A stretch of 64,000 bases of DNA, taken from Actinernus sp. WN-2022. Its lineage: Eukaryota; Cnidaria; Anthozoa; Actiniaria; Actinernidae. Where the stretch lies: assembly GCA_030867875.1 (NCBI GenBank), contig JAOWCC010000553.1, forward strand, positions 769,001 to 833,000. Reading direction: 5' to 3'. Of the stretch, positions 13,125 through 25,769 are shown in pieces. Every line of letters starts with the position of its first letter. Within the stretch, counting starts at the first letter, position 1. The position numbers and the translations under genes were made by a program. The notes under the pieces were generated by a model. The model saw nothing but the letters and a program-made list of their open reading frames with translations. It was not told where the DNA came from and did not search any database.

Positions 13125-13690
13125 CATGCTGTGTGCCTTACAATATCATATTGTTTCATTTCTTATTTACTTGTGAACCCTATATGTTCATGTACCTTGT
13201 TTTGGTAATGGTTAGTGTAAGTTTTATTGCTTCGAGTTAGGATTTGTGTTAATGCATTACTCCATTACTTGTTAGTGCATTACTCATTTTAGTAACACCC
13301 CTTACCCCCTGCTGTTTGAATCCCACAGATTTATTGGAGCTCTGTGTGAAAGATGCTTTGAAACTTTCAGAGTGCTACCAGTAGTGTAGGTGAGTGAAAT
13401 AATAATAGGTACAAATAATGAAAAATAACTTAAATATTAATAAGGCACATTCTAAATTCTCCCTTAGAAAACAAAGAAATTGAAGGAGAATTTAGAATAC
13501 CATCAGGAGACACAGACCTTCAATTATGGTGCAGGTGATATTAAAATGTTACGGTCAGCAGTCAGAATCTCTTTAGATGAGCCGGTGGGCTCAATGTGGA
13601 AATTTCTGAAAGTGATAGTTCTGCCAGAAACATAAAAATGTAAAAGGGAGTTGAATCATGTAACAGCGGCCTCATGCTCCAGATTGGGGC
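13125..13690. repeat. Local duplication, copy 1 (empty site)
   Basis: This stretch (gccttacaatatcatat through cagcggcctcatgctc) is repeated with small changes at 14975-15615 plus 17829-17897. The second copy is interrupted by a 2.2 kb element. Copy 1 runs uninterrupted through the corresponding point near 13612-13625, so it serves as a pre-insertion reference. Confidence 0.75.
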
Positions 13691-14380
13691 ATGGGGCACA
13701 TATGATTTTTTTTTTATCCATTTTACCACTCTTTCCTCAAATTTGTTGTACTCGCAAAGCTAGACCCCCCACAGAATGGGCGTGGCCAATATCTCACTCA
13801 ACTTACATGTACTTATTTTCAATAGTTCAGAGTTCTTACTATTAAATGATACGGCTTTTCTTTTGAGATTATCAATTTTAAAATTTGGCTAAATACAAGT
13901 TCTCATGTGGAATGGCCCATATATATCTGTAAAACTACATGTGTTCACAGGATTAATTATAAGTAATACCATGGCAGCGAGGGAAATTAGTGAAGAAATT
14001 TCCCCGCGAGCCCAGGGAGGATTTGTGGAAGTCCCAATGCCGCAGGCAAAAACAAACTCGGAAAGGAGACTGTGATGCAATTTATGTACTTCAGGTTGCA
14101 CATGCACAAACTGCAAAAGAGTCCCACATGGATAAAACCGTGGGTTTATGACTAGTACTCAAGAGATTGAACTGTAATTATATCCAGTGTGCAGGGGGTC
14201 ATTGCACTCCTACCTACCCAGGGCTGCAGGGGGAATAAAGTACCGCTGTCCAGCCTGCACTTGCATAGAAACATTAGAAGCATTAATCCCTAATGAGGGA
14301 ATTTGAGGTTAAACTTCCCTCGGAAAAATGAATGTAACATGAGGGAAAATTTAAAAAAAGAATGCTAAATTTCTCTCCTG
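13691..14380. other. No gene recognised
   Basis: Host DNA with a partial copy of the TAATACCATGACAA foldback family near 13965. The stretch 14281-14360 holds short inverted repeats around catgagggaaaa. No gene is supported. Confidence 0.4.
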
Positions 14381-14609
14381 TAATAGAGGTAATCGGCTAA
14401 CGCTGTTGCCACCCAAGTCAGATCATGTGATGTAAACACACATTACTCTGGAGAATTGACTCTTTGAAAATTTAATTTATTCAGATAGGTATGACTGCAT
14501 TATGATTAGAATGAAAAGGAATAATTCCCCAGAGTAGCATCTGTTTACAAATGTACATCACATGATCTGAATTGGGTGGCAACAGAGTTAGCCAATTACC
14601 TCTATTATA
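14381..14609. repeat. MITE, TAATAGAGGTAATCGGCTAA ends
   Basis: The left arm TAATAGAGGTAATCGGCTAA is mirrored by the right arm TTAGCCAATTACCTCTATTA. The pairing continues inward for about 70 bp (gttgccaccca, gatcatgtgatgt). It is about 230 bp long and non-coding. TA at both outer edges may be a target duplication. Confidence 0.75.
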
Positions 14610-14974
14610 CATAAGGGAAATTTAGTTTCTAATTTTCCCTCATGCACAGTAACATGAGGGAAAATTAGAAACATCCCTAATGAGGGATTTTCGAGGTTAA
14701 AGTGCATATAAGCCCTGGCCAGTTGTGATTTTTTTTAGAGAGAACTTCCAAATATAGATTAATTTCCTTGTACGTTCGGGGACTGGGATGAGGATAAAAT
14801 GTGACATCATCAATGGAACTCGTCTCTTCACCGGTAAAAAGCGTTGGCTTATTTGCAAAATAATTGAATAGATAACCAAGAAAGATGTTAATATCTCCCT
14901 AAACATTTCGGTGCATCGAGCGTGTTCTGTTGATGATGTCAAAACTAGACCCAGTGCCAATTTTGTAAAGCAGT

Positions 14975-15615
14975 TATGATGTTTGCCTTACAATATCATA
15001 TTTTTTTCATTTCTTATTTACCTGTGAACCCTATATGTTTTGGTAATGGTTAGTGTAAGTTTTATTGCTTCTGGTTAGGATTTGTGTTAGTGCATTTAAT
15101 GTCAACCACTTGAATGTTTATCTCATTACTCCATTACTTGTTACTGCATTACTCATTTTAGTAACACCCCTTACCCCCTGCTGTTTGAATCCCACAGATT
15201 TATTGGAGCTCTGAGTGAAAGATGAGATGCTTTCAGTTTCAGGCGAGCGAGAATGTCTTAGAAATGGCTTAGAATATGGACTTGCAACTAGTATAAACTA
15301 ATGCTGGAAAAGTGCTAGTGTAGGTGAGTGAAATAATAATACATGTAGGTACAAATAATGAAAAAAACTTCAACATCAATAAGGCTGTGTGCAAAAGCGG
15401 TGTAAGTGACTCTTGATCACATTCTAAATTCTCCTTAAAAACAAAGAAATTGAAGGAGAATTTAGAATACGATCAGGAGAGACATTCCTTCAATAATTAT
15501 TATGGTGCAGGTGGTATTAAAATGTTATGGTCAGCAGTCATAATCTCTTTAGATGAGCTGGTGGGCTCATTATGCAAATTTCTGAAAGTGATTGTGTTTG
15601 GAATACATGTACATG
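14975..15615. repeat. Local duplication, copy 2 (left part)
   Basis: This is the second copy of the 13125-13690 unit. It continues after the inserted element at 17829-17897 (gttttgccagaaacatataa). It contains a palindrome, ttctaaattctcc / ggagaatttagaa, shared with copy 1. Confidence 0.75.
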
Positions 15616-17828
15616 TACAGTACAGCTCAAAAAGAATGCACCCGCAAGAAGTCCCGCAAGAACTTCTTGCGCCGCAAGAACCCACAAGAAGTTTATAACC
15701 CGCTTTTTGCGGCTCACCCGCAAGAACACGCAAGAAGTTAAAGAAGTTGATAGCCCGCTTTTTGTGGCTCAGCCGCAAGAACGCGCAAGAAGTAAAGAGT
15801 GGATAATCCGCTTTTTGCGGCTCAACTGCAAGGCCACGCACAAAGTTAAACAATACAGAAAGTTTCAAGTCCAAACTTCGAAACGCGAGTACAATGCACG
15901 CTCGATCGTGGTTTGTTTACAAGTGTATACGGAAAATTTATTTAGAAAGACTTTCGGTAATAATTTTGAAAAACTTATTTTCAAAGACAGATGTATTTAA
16001 CAATTTGCTTTGATTCGTTTATGGTAGTGTTTATTAACTGTTTCTTTCGTTTTGCCAGGTTTCCCAGGTTTTGCAGTTCGATCCAACTGCTTTGATTTGC
16101 GCGTTTAGAGATTATTGTTGAGTCGATCGCAATATGCAAATTACCACTTCTTTTTGACCTGTAAAATTTTGGGAAGACAGTCACTCACTATTCTACGAAT
16201 TAAGGCGCATTTAGTTCAAAAGGATTCCACTTTCCCAGTAGAAGTTTTCTGGTAAGACTAAGAGTATAGTTTTACACGGTTTCATTGCCAACTTGGCTTC
16301 AGAAAGTGCAGCGATCAACTCAGACTGACACCTTCAGGCCTGACTGATTTGCACGTGGAGAAATTCAGACGGCAAGAACTTGAGATTTTAATTTCGAAAA
16401 TATGCCTTATATTAGGACTGCGAACATTTGCAATGATTTCAGCCGAAACCTTGAGCAACACAGGGATGTGCTATAAATGTGCAACTACAGACGCTAAAGT
16501 TTATTTGATGTTATGCTTTGCACGGCAAACTATAAAGCTGGCCTCGCAACACCGGTATTTATAACGGGAACTGAAGCGATCGAGCGGCCGTTGTTTGTTA
16601 TTATTTTGTGCCGAAAGCTCAGGCTTCCATATTACATTTTAAGTAACGATTTTCAGTAAGGTTATCAGAATATATGGGAGGATGCGTTATAAGCGAGCTG
16701 TGAAGCAGCAAGGAGGTAAGTGCTTTCGCCGATATACACAAACGGCGGTGATAAATATTATAAAGAAGTGTGAAAGGCGAAAATATTTTGGGCTGCTGTC
16801 TCGGAGTTTTTACGTTTAATATTTCTGAAGTGTTTGTCTTATTTAATAGTCAGCTGAACACATGAGCGGTGGTGGGATTCAATAAAGAACACAACTGTTA
16901 TTAGGGCCATTTGTCATATAATCAACCAAGCTATTATTCAACAGCAGTATCACAGGAAACCCAAGCTCTGTTTGTGTTTTAAATTATAAGGGTTTGTATG
17001 AGAATTTTAACGAGTATTTTGTTGTATCCGTTAGGCCAGAAATACTGAAATAAAATCAATGAAAACTTACCTGGAGTCTTTATCTGTTCTTCATTGGGTT
17101 CTGTATGCAATTTCAGCGAATTCTGTTGAATTTTTACCCCTCGCCCTCTCCAACTAAGAAAGATGGCAAGGACGGACGCAACTGCCATTTCTCGACCCCA
17201 ATCACTCGAACATCGCGCTCGATTTTTCATCCAAAATCAATGCCAACCGCAACTAGACCTCAAATAATAGCACAACAGTATCTATTCCAAGAGCCTCGTG
17301 CCATTTAATTGAAGTAATCCCCATTGCTCGAGCCTAAATCGAACACAATGTCAAAGAAACTCGTCCGTTGGGATTCGTGACTGGGAGAAGTTGGACACGC
17401 TTAGCAACGGCTAGCTGCCAAAAGTTCACGGGCTCAAAACGTACGTATATATCTTATTTTGAACACACCTCCATGTAAGTTGGCTCTGTGGTACAGTGGT
17501 TTAGAGCGCGTGCTTTCGATCCAACGACCGGGGTTCGAGTCTACACCAGGCGCTTTTTCTCCTTTCTCAGTTTTATTTAATCTTTTCCTCTATTTTAAAC
17601 AATTAGAGCCGCCTTCTACATGAAAAACATTGTTGTCTATTGGCTCTCAAGCCCCAACCAGCGGTTGAAGTTCTTGCGGTTCTAACTTCTTGCGTTTAAG
17701 AAGTTCTTGCGGGTCTAACTTCTTGCGGTTGATAATTAATTATAAGCGCAAAAAGAAGCGCAATAATCAACTTCTTGCGTCCGCAAAAAGAAGTTCTTGC
17801 GCGTGCATTCTTTTTTCGCTGTACTGTA
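15616..17828. mobile_element. 2.2 kb DNA transposon with CGCAAGAAGTT subterminal repeats
   Basis: The ends are inverted copies (TACAGTACAGC at left, GCTGTACTGTA at right). Both are followed by aaaaagaatgcac-type sequence and arrays of CGCAAGAAGTT and ccgctttttgcgg. TA flanks suggest a TA target duplication. Short inner frames (for example 16349-16564 and 16979-17230) have no transposase motif, so it is probably non-autonomous. Its absence from the paired copy at about 13612-13625 supports insertion, although about 20 bp on the left flank is not matched there. Confidence 0.7.
17482..17558 (+). tRNA. tRNA-like (pseudo-tRNA or tRNA-derived SINE head)
   Basis: An A-box-like stretch (tgtggtacagtggtttagag) and a good B box (GGTTCGAGTCT at 17532-17542) are about 40 bases apart and are followed by TTTTT at 17554. 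The T-arm and acceptor stem do not pair well, so a functional tRNA is unlikely. A tRNA-derived SINE or pseudogene, here inside a DNA transposon, is the better reading. Confidence 0.4.
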
Positions 17829-18339
17829 GCTTTAAGTTTTGCCAGAAACATATAAGGGAGTTGAAACTTGTAACAGCGGCCCCGTGCTCTGGATTATTCA
17901 GTGAATAAAAAGTACCATATTTGGAAAATACAGTCTAGTCTACATGTGTAGCATGACAGTCTAGTCTAGTCACAGAACCCGACTGCTATTTTATCCATAT
18001 AATTCTGGTCTTTCTTATTTGTTGAGTAATCCAGAGCATGGCACTGAAGCAAAGTATGGGCATTATGTGTTTCAACTCCCTTATATGTTTCTGGTTCTGT
18101 GCAATGACTGCCTGTTTGGCAAGATTGTTCTATACTGTGACACTCGCAGGTAAGTGCATGACCTGTGGGTGGTCCACAGGTTATTTTGCAGGTCACCTGG
18201 AAAGTAATATGCATGTATTTTTTTTAGCAATCATGCTTTTCAAAAGCTGCAGCTTTCCCTCACCATCTTCAGTTCTTGGTTCAAAATAGCAACCCCAGCA
18301 GTATTTAGTTTTGAAAAGTTCCTTTAGGGTGTCGATACA

Positions 18340-19085
18340 TTATTCCACAAACAATATTTTGCTGATATTTATTTTCTGCCTCAATCCAAAGCCCTTCATA
18401 GTCTTGTGTTGAGATTGCTCCCTTTTACTAAAATAAAAAAATTGGTTTATATAAAAACCCACACCCCCAGCATTGGAGATAGTGGGTTGAGAAATGAAAT
18501 TATAATCCCTCCATATTAATATTAGCAATTTGTTCTTTGTTCAATTTAAGTTTAGTCTCAGATATACCTATTAGGGAGAAAGCATGAGTGAGGTCAAACA
18601 GTAAGCTATTAAGATAATCAGAATTTGCAGGAAGACTTCTGATGTTCCAATGCAAAACTGAAAATGACTTTTGTGCCTGCAATAAACCTTGGATATCAGT
18701 GCTAGAGTGAAAATCATGTACAGAATAGTACTGGAAGTTTGTCAAGGAGGGTAAACTGTTATCAGAATCAATATTGGTCAAACCAGGAATGTTAGCAAGA
18801 TTACTGGAAATTTCAAATCAAGCATTAAATCAGATATTCTTTTAGAACATAAACAGTCAGTGTTTGAATTGAATGATAATTTGATCAGCTCATAATTACT
18901 TAAATTATTAAAAGGAAATACTTGTCTCAAGCACTGACTGCAAAACCACTCATCATTAACTTCAGAAAGATACTTGAATTTTTGAATTGATAACAGAGAT
19001 CATTTCAGGTGGAACCAGTTATCACAGATATAACACTGGATTGCTCTCACATTTTCTTTCACTATTTTTAAACATTTAGGACACT
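18340..19085 (-). pseudogene. CR1/L2-like LINE 5-prime fragment: PHD-like finger plus endonuclease start
   Basis: Reading the minus strand from 19085, a Cys-rich segment (CPKC, then CYICDNWFH, then WFCSQC) looks like the PHD/zinc finger that opens many CR1/L2/Rex LINE ORFs. It is broken by one stop. The frame at 18500-18781 gives the first motif of the apurinic-type endonuclease (FSVLHWNIRSLPAN, then GISETKL). The next motif (NAGGVGFYI) follows at about 18440-18475 in a shifted frame. The reverse transcriptase is absent here. This is a truncated, frameshifted retrotransposon copy. Confidence 0.7.
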
Positions 19086-19966
19086 TGTACTTATCTTTGG
19101 CTAATCACTGAATAAATAACGTTTCTGAATCTGAGTGATAATTACCAGCAGCAGCAGGTAATGGTGCTCTTCTAGTTGAACTGCTGGTAGGGCGTTGGAT
19201 TCCTGCCCTTGTGTACAGACCCTGGAGGGCTCCTTGAGTCTTGATATGCTTGGCTGGGGAGTGATCATCCATCTGTTAGTGTTATACACTATTTAGTGTT
19301 TACCCTCCATAAATAAAGGCTTTATTGTTATTATCTACAGACAAAAATGTACATATTTGTGGAAGATTTGAAAATTGGAAACCGGCAAGTTGAAATCACT
19401 CGAGTGGCGATAAGCACACTGCAAAACTTGACAAAAAGAGCTGTAGAAGAATACAAACAAACTTGTAAGTATTAGTTATTAAAACCTAATAATTTATAAG
19501 CAAATTACCAAATGTGAATGCTGAATTTCTTAGCCCATACAATAAAAAAACTGCCTTCTTTTGATGAAACTGTGTGCTAAAGAAGAGTTTACTCGTTTCC
19601 GTAATAATTTTATTTCTTTGTACCACGATTGTAGTAGCGTTGTGAGGTACTCAAACTTTCCATTATATTTCAGCTTCTGTGTATTTCAGTAATTTATCCC
19701 CACTAATCCAGCTAAATTTATCTTCACTAATTCACTCGTTTTTGCTGCAGACTGCAGTTGTTTTCATCGAAGTTGCTGTCTTGCATGAGCCAGAAAAACT
19801 GCATTAATCGCTTTAAGAAGTTGAATTTTAGGTGAAAAACGAAAAAGCAAAAAAAGTTTTAAATTAGTATTTGCCCTCATGTGTAACGAATTGTTTAGTT
19901 TCTTTCGAAATGTACGGGTTTTATCACTATTTCAGTATTTGTTTACGAGCGAATTTGGAAAATCCT

Positions 19967-20042
19967 GAGCGGGCAAGATGAAAAAATCTTGCCCTCTGAG
20001 CAACCAATCAGATTGCAGCATTCAGAGCCATCTTGCCCGCTC
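19967..20042. repeat. Short foldback, GAGCGGGCAAGAT arms
   Basis: The 13-bp arms GAGCGGGCAAGAT and ATCTTGCCCGCTC are 76 bp apart end to end. A third copy of the core (atcttgccc) lies inside. It is a small MITE or foldback and encodes nothing. Confidence 0.6.
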
Positions 20043-20211
20043 ACTGAGCTGCGATATAATAAATTGTGTTCAGATACCCTGCTTAGGTCCACGTCTCTTG
20101 TTGTTTTATCCTGCAGATTCTTTTGTGCACTGTAAAAGCAATCCCTGACCTTGCGCCTTACAAATTTAACAATTATGGCGGGATCTCTATCTCTTTGAGC
20201 ACTATTTCCTG

Positions 20212-20604
20212 CTAATCGATGGCTGACAGAGATATCAGAATCATCAACATGTACACCAATTCTCCAATGGCCTGAACGATGTTATCAGTATTTTCATCGG
20301 CGTCTTGCTTTGGTACACCACGAACCTCCAGGCAATCGCGGCGTGAATATTGTTCAACACTATCCAGTAGACCATCTTGTACATTTAGCTGTTTATGTGC
20401 TTCCAAGAGGTCAGCCTTTAAAGAGGCACTTTCCTCTTTTAGGTACTTACATGTAACATATTTTCTTATAGTATCGTATTGGTTGCTAAGAAATTTCACT
20501 GATTTCACAACCTCTGAAATCTGGGTATTGATCTCGTTGAACATGTCCAAAACTGGCTTCAACTTTTTATCAAGTAGAGCCTCGATGACCTCTTCTGATG
20601 CCAT
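20212..20604 (-). pseudogene. LINE ORF1-like coiled-coil protein fragment
   Basis: This is a 130-codon minus-strand frame starting MASEEVIEALLDKKL. It has a long amphipathic coiled-coil stretch followed by QYSRRDCLEVRGVP and ENTDNIVQAIGE. The RRxxLExRGVP plus ENxDxIV signature is that of the ORF1 RNA-binding region of LINEs (transposase_22-like). It ends early, before the rest of the RRM and CTD. It probably belongs to a LINE insertion separate from the fragments on either side. Confidence 0.65.
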
Positions 20605-21379
20605 TAAAAGTCTACTAGACTACACAAAAACATACAACAGACAAATCATACACGGTCGAGCACTGAAAACAGAATGAAAAGCGATGGAAACTCAGAATTT
20701 TCAAGAGTGGGAGGAATGACCCGCCAGCTTGCTTTGCGACCACTGACCGTGCAGAGACTAAAGCTAGTTTTGAAGAAATTACCATGAAGACCTGAAGAAA
20801 TTACCATACTATGTTGTTTGAAGCGGCGTTTTGTAGCAAAGAACAAGCTTGGGCAAGAAGCTGCACTTGAAGGATTTGGTGTTGTGGTTGACATCAATAA
20901 ATGTTTGACTCCAGCACACAATATGAAGAGGATGTTTGTAAGTTTAATGCACGTTTTTATTATTTTACGGCTTTGAGTTTGGTTTAATAATTGGAACTAA
21001 ACAGTGGCCTGGTAAACAAGTAATTCAATGCCTTTAAGGGACTGAGCAACAAGCTGCCTAAATAATTAGTCGCTATCAACTGTTGCAGGGCGTTTCCTGT
21101 TGGTGACATTCTCAAGGAGCATCAGAGATTTGTTTGGGACCTCATTTTCCAAGTTTTCTTATGACTGTTTTCTACTCGTCTTTGAAGGCTTGTTTTGTGC
21201 CCCAGTAATTCCAACAACCACTGAGCAGTGCTGAGCAGTGCAGCCTCCCACGATCTACAATGTAGATCTGATAGGCTGTTGACTGCTGCCGTATTCGCTG
21301 GATCTTCATTCTCATCTATGACATTGACCAAAGGGACTCCAGGTGTTGGCCTCGTCTTTGGACGCCAAAGTCAACCTCA

Positions 21380-22190
21380 CCCAGTGCATGAAATTAAACA
21401 TAATACTAAGACATTTTCATCACCTGCTGAGATTGCGGATAAATTCAATAACCATGTTGTAACAAGCACATCAAAAGTGCTCAAACTTATAGAAAAACTG
21501 TCTTTGAAGAAAGCTACATGTACCAGTCTTGATAAAATTTCTGCAAAAAATTGAAAAGCCGCAGCTCAAGTCATATCGGACTCTCACTTTTCTTTTTAAT
21601 GCCATAATATTATTGACTCAGGCATATTTCCGGTGGAATGGAAAAGAGCCTGTGTTACTCCTTTGCACAAAAGCGGTCCTCGAAATGACATGACGATTTC
21701 TATACTGCCAGTCATACAAATGTAAGTAAAATATTTGAGAGAATTTTATGACAAACTATATAATTACGAATCTAATCATGATCTCTTAACAAATAAACCA
21801 TTTGGATTCAAGAAACTCCATTCAACAATGACTGCTTTGATAAACTCGCCAATTCGTGGTTGGTGAACATGGATCAGGGGCTTTTTAATATTGTTATTTT
21901 TCTCGACCTAAAAAAGGCCTTTGATACCGTGAATCACGTTATATTATTGGAAAAATTGAAACTTTATGGAGTAAATTCCAAATCGCTCGAATTGCTGCAG
22001 TCGTATCTTTCAATGAGTCTAATTACCTTTGGAGACCCACAGAGATCAATCCTCGGGCCACTGCTCTTCTTGGTCTACATAAATTACTTGCCAAACTGGT
22101 TAGATACAACAACACCCTGTCTTTTTTGCCGATGATACAAACGTAACATTTTGCGGCTCGGATATTAATGATGTTTCAAATAGAGCAAAT
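21380..22190 (+). pseudogene. LINE reverse transcriptase fragment (jockey/CR1-like)
   Basis: Across frameshifts the plus strand encodes the finger and palm of a non-LTR reverse transcriptase. In order: a KKATCTSLDKIS segment, IDSGIFPVEWKRACVTPLHK (motif 1), FGFKKLHST (motif 2a), FLDLKKAFDTVNH (motif A, catalytic D present), GPLLFLVYIN (motif B), and finally a frame change into FADDT (motif C, about 22123-22140). At least three frameshifts or stops make it inactive. It continues after an inserted LTR element at 23470. Confidence 0.8.
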
Positions 22191-22199
22191 ATTTTTTTT

Positions 22200-23465
22200 A
22201 AACGAGAGACAGAAATTACACATTGTGAAATCTTACATACATTGTACATATAAACATACAAAATACATCATTACTGATCTGCACTCCCTACACACGTATA
22301 AACATATCTGTTGTTGGTACATCAACCATATTCTCTAAATCGCTGTTTGTTTTCAATACTAGTCTCGACCACTACATGGTCACGAAAACTCTTACGGTTA
22401 CTTTACGCTTGTCTGCCGTAGTATGAACGGACTTACTCTAATCTACCAACATAACCTCCATTAGCTATTTATTATAAAATTTACGTACGATGTAACCTGA
22501 GCGCCAAGAATCTTACAAAACTGGTATTGCCAAATCATCGCTTTCTTAATTGCTATCTCATACTCTTACTTGTATACAGGACTCACTTCAACTGTATACG
22601 ATCAGGACATCACTTTCTCGTTAAAACATAAAAACTCTGTCTCACTGTTACTTCTCAACTACGTGCATGCCTTACCATTCACAACATCCTACTGCGCGGC
22701 CTCCACACGCAAAAATAAAACAATTCACTTTACGACTAACGGCTAAATGGCAATTAAACTAACAACAAAACGGTTTAAAAAGGTTTGTAACATTCAGTTG
22801 GCAAGCTGTTCCATTCGATTGCAGATAGACTAGAACATCGTTTGGAATGATGCACGGCTCTGTGATGATTTATTTTCAGTTCCTCTCAGTTCCCACAGTT
22901 TCTTTTCTTTTCTTTTCTTTTCCTCCCGGTCAGTCCTTTCTTAATAAGGTTGTCGATCGGCCATGTCGACGACCTAAATTCTGCATTGTAACTCCACTGC
23001 TGACGCTTCACAACTGGTACTTTCTCGTGTATTGAGGAAATATCATCAGGTGACTCCCAGAGCACATAAGGACCACTGATTTACTCCCAATCGTGCTGCA
23101 GCAAATTAAACCCGCCCTTGTCTCATCTCCTAGCAACTCAGTGAGTCAGATGCTGTGGCATTGCATGGTTCTTGCTTGACTCATTAACTATTCCGGTACT
23201 GTCTTTTAATTATTTCCCTCGTGGACGATCCGATGCAGGATGATCCCGTCGCTAGCAGCCCTTGTTTGTCAATCCCAACGCTGCGCACCAATTGTAATGG
23301 GCCGACACATTGTTCTAGCTGGCCTTGAAGGGCACAGCCCGGCCGAAGCTGGCAACACAACACAAGCACACAGTATCTCGAGGCAGAACTGGTTTATTGG
23401 ATCACTTTCATCTTACTATATTGCAGCCTTTAATCTGATAACTATGAAAGGAATGTAGGTGCAGT
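22200..23465 (-). mobile_element. LTR-retroelement remnant nested in the LINE
   Basis: On the minus strand, a primer-binding-site-like TGGTGCGCAGCGTTGGGAT (complement at 23272-23290) follows a sequence ending CCCATTACA. The upstream 150 bp carries an AATAAA polyadenylation signal (complement ttatt at about 23394) and would be the LTR. The remaining 1.1 kb shows no gag or pol. It interrupts LINE coding sequence that resumes beyond 23465, so it is a nested, mostly non-coding remnant. The second LTR was not found. Confidence 0.45.
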
Positions 23466-23469
23466 TTCC

Positions 23470-24185
23470 TTTTACGTCATGTCACGCACACCACAACTGA
23501 TTGACTCTAAACATTGATTGGCAAATCTAAATGAAGAACCAACTTTGACAATTTGAGACAAGGCTATCAAAAAAGGTAGCAATAGCAAAACAGTTGGGTG
23601 ATAATCAATGAACTTTAGATGGGAAGAACACATTAACCACATAACAAAGAAAATAGTGTCAGGTCTGGGGGTGCTCAAGAGGGCCAGGCCATTTGTTTGC
23701 TAAAATACACTAATGAAAATCTATGATTTTCTTGTTCAAACCCCCTTGGATTACTGTTGTGAAGTGTGGGATACATGTGATAAATTCCTTTCTGATAAAT
23801 TACAGAAATTTCAAAATAGGCCCACTACACTCATTCTTGGGGCGGACTATAGAACAAGCTCAAAACTAGTTCTTGAGATTTTCGACTGGGAGACACTTGA
23901 TGTTAGAAGGGCTAACAGATAGAGAGTAATGCAAAAATTCAAAATAATATTATTGTGCACCATCTCGTTTAGCTGAGCTATTTACCATGGTTGGAAGCTC
24001 ATCCCATTACAATCTTAGGGGGTCAAACACAAAACTATGTTTGCCCCAACCAAACACAGAATTTACTAAGAAAAGTTTCTCCTATGATGGGGCAAAACTC
24101 TGGAATGGGTTTCCAAGTGGGTACGCGAGACAAAGTCCCTAGATACGTTTAAGAAACAAATAAGAACTGCATCTATCCTTCAATA
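23470..24185 (+). pseudogene. LINE reverse transcriptase C-terminal part
   Basis: This continues the LINE at 21380-22190 after the nested insertion. Visible pieces are KAIKKGSNSKTVG, WEEHINHITKKIVSGLGVLK, an open stretch at 23713-23922 (LDYCCEVWDTC, KFQNRPTTLILGADY) and a last ETKSLDTFKKQIRT at about 24130-24170. These are the usual thumb and C-terminal motifs of CR1/jockey-clade RTs. Stops and frameshifts are frequent. Confidence 0.75.
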
Positions 24186-25765
24186 AATATTGCATCATTC
24201 GACTGCATTGTCATAACTTAGCAAAAAAATTAGTACTAAACTAGTATTTAGCGATTTTTGTATTAAATTAGTATTTAGAGATTTCTAATTTTCGTATTAG
24301 ATTAGTGTATTTTTCTTTAGCATTAACTTTTCTGATGTATATCAGTTATGTGAATCAGTTAGTTCTACTGTTAAAATTTCGGTGTTTAAATAATAATAAA
24401 TTAGTTGGTTTAGGGTACGAAACTGACTTGTATTACATTTGGCGAGGTTTTCTCAAATAGAAAGGAGGTTTAAAACAGTTATAAACCTCCCTGTAACAGT
24501 AAATAAAAAAAGTCTGTTATAAACCTCAGATTTAATTAATCTATTGTTGAACAGGTTTATACCAGAGTTTCACCCCTTTGAAGAACAAAACTGTTAATGG
24601 CCTATTTCCAAAATGTTCCTTGGAAAGGGGGCTTATTAGAAAAGTTGAAACAAAAACACTTACAGGTCAAATAAAGGAATACAAAAATACACTTAGATTT
24701 AATTTGTACAGAAAAGTACTAGAAAAAACTATAGCATCACCAAATGTATTCTATGTGGCTTTGTTTGATGCTTGCCTTTGGCTTGCAACAAGCTACATTT
24801 GTAACCAATGGTCTTTATTGAGGAACAGTCAAATGACTGGTGAATGCATAACTTGAATGAAACGTACATGTACATGTAGGATGTGAAAGTGACTAAAGCC
24901 TGAAAACACGGAATAATGGTATGTCAACGTACATGTGAAGGGTTCCACAAACTGACTGTCGAGATTTCATATTGTCGAGTGCTGCCGCCCACTTGTCATG
25001 GTGTTTCTAATCGCTGGACGTTACTTTGAACTGGCATTCGTACATGTACCTCGGCCAATTAAGCTCAATTAGTCTCCTTTGTACGACCAGGTGCGGTTTT
25101 AGAACACATTTTGTGTCTGAATTTTCCATGTTGTTTGTAAACAAACATTGAAAAAGCCGCACAAGCGACCACAATTCCTTGTGTGATCCCTGCTGATATA
25201 TCATATTTGGTACACCTTTCTGAAAAATTGCAGCCAAATTGCATCAAGTTTCGGAAATCACAGCTGGCGTACACGCGATTTTAAGTTGCAGTACGAGCAT
25301 GACAAAAATTGCATTGAAAATAGCGAAAAATTGTATCAAAAATTGCCTGTGTAAATGGGCCTTAAGAGAGCATATTATTTCCTTGGTTATGTTATTCAGT
25401 TACTGTTGAAGTTATTTTGTGTTTTGAATAATCTCTCTCAAAAAATTATCTGGAAATGTTTGCTGATCATTGTCTCTAATTTTGAGGAATACATGTGTAT
25501 CTTTGCCCTGAAGTTATATCTGTGCTTTGTTGGCTAGCTGTATGTGAGTTTTCCGTAATATTCTTTGCCTTTGTTGTTCTGTTTGCCAAACTACTGATAA
25601 ATATATGAGTGGCGGTTTTGCCTGACAGTTCACATCTCACTTCCATGTACAATGTACATGTTTTAAGTCACTTCTCAGTTCTCGACTCGCCAAACTGAGT
25701 TGAATTAGCATCTTGTGTGTTTGTTCAGTTCTGTTGAGTTCTACGTACAATGTATTTCCAAGCAT
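24186..25765. other. No gene recognised
   Basis: AT-rich host DNA. The open frame at 24578-24856 (92 codons) and those at 25007-25274 have no recognisable domain. Short palindromic acatgtacatgt repeats occur near 24865 and 25645. Confidence 0.4.
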
Positions 25766-25769
25766 CTAG

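Noticed and set aside
15500..16000. Overlapping frames on both strands in the CGCAAGAAGTT repeats
   Set aside because: They are translations of the subterminal repeat array of a DNA transposon.
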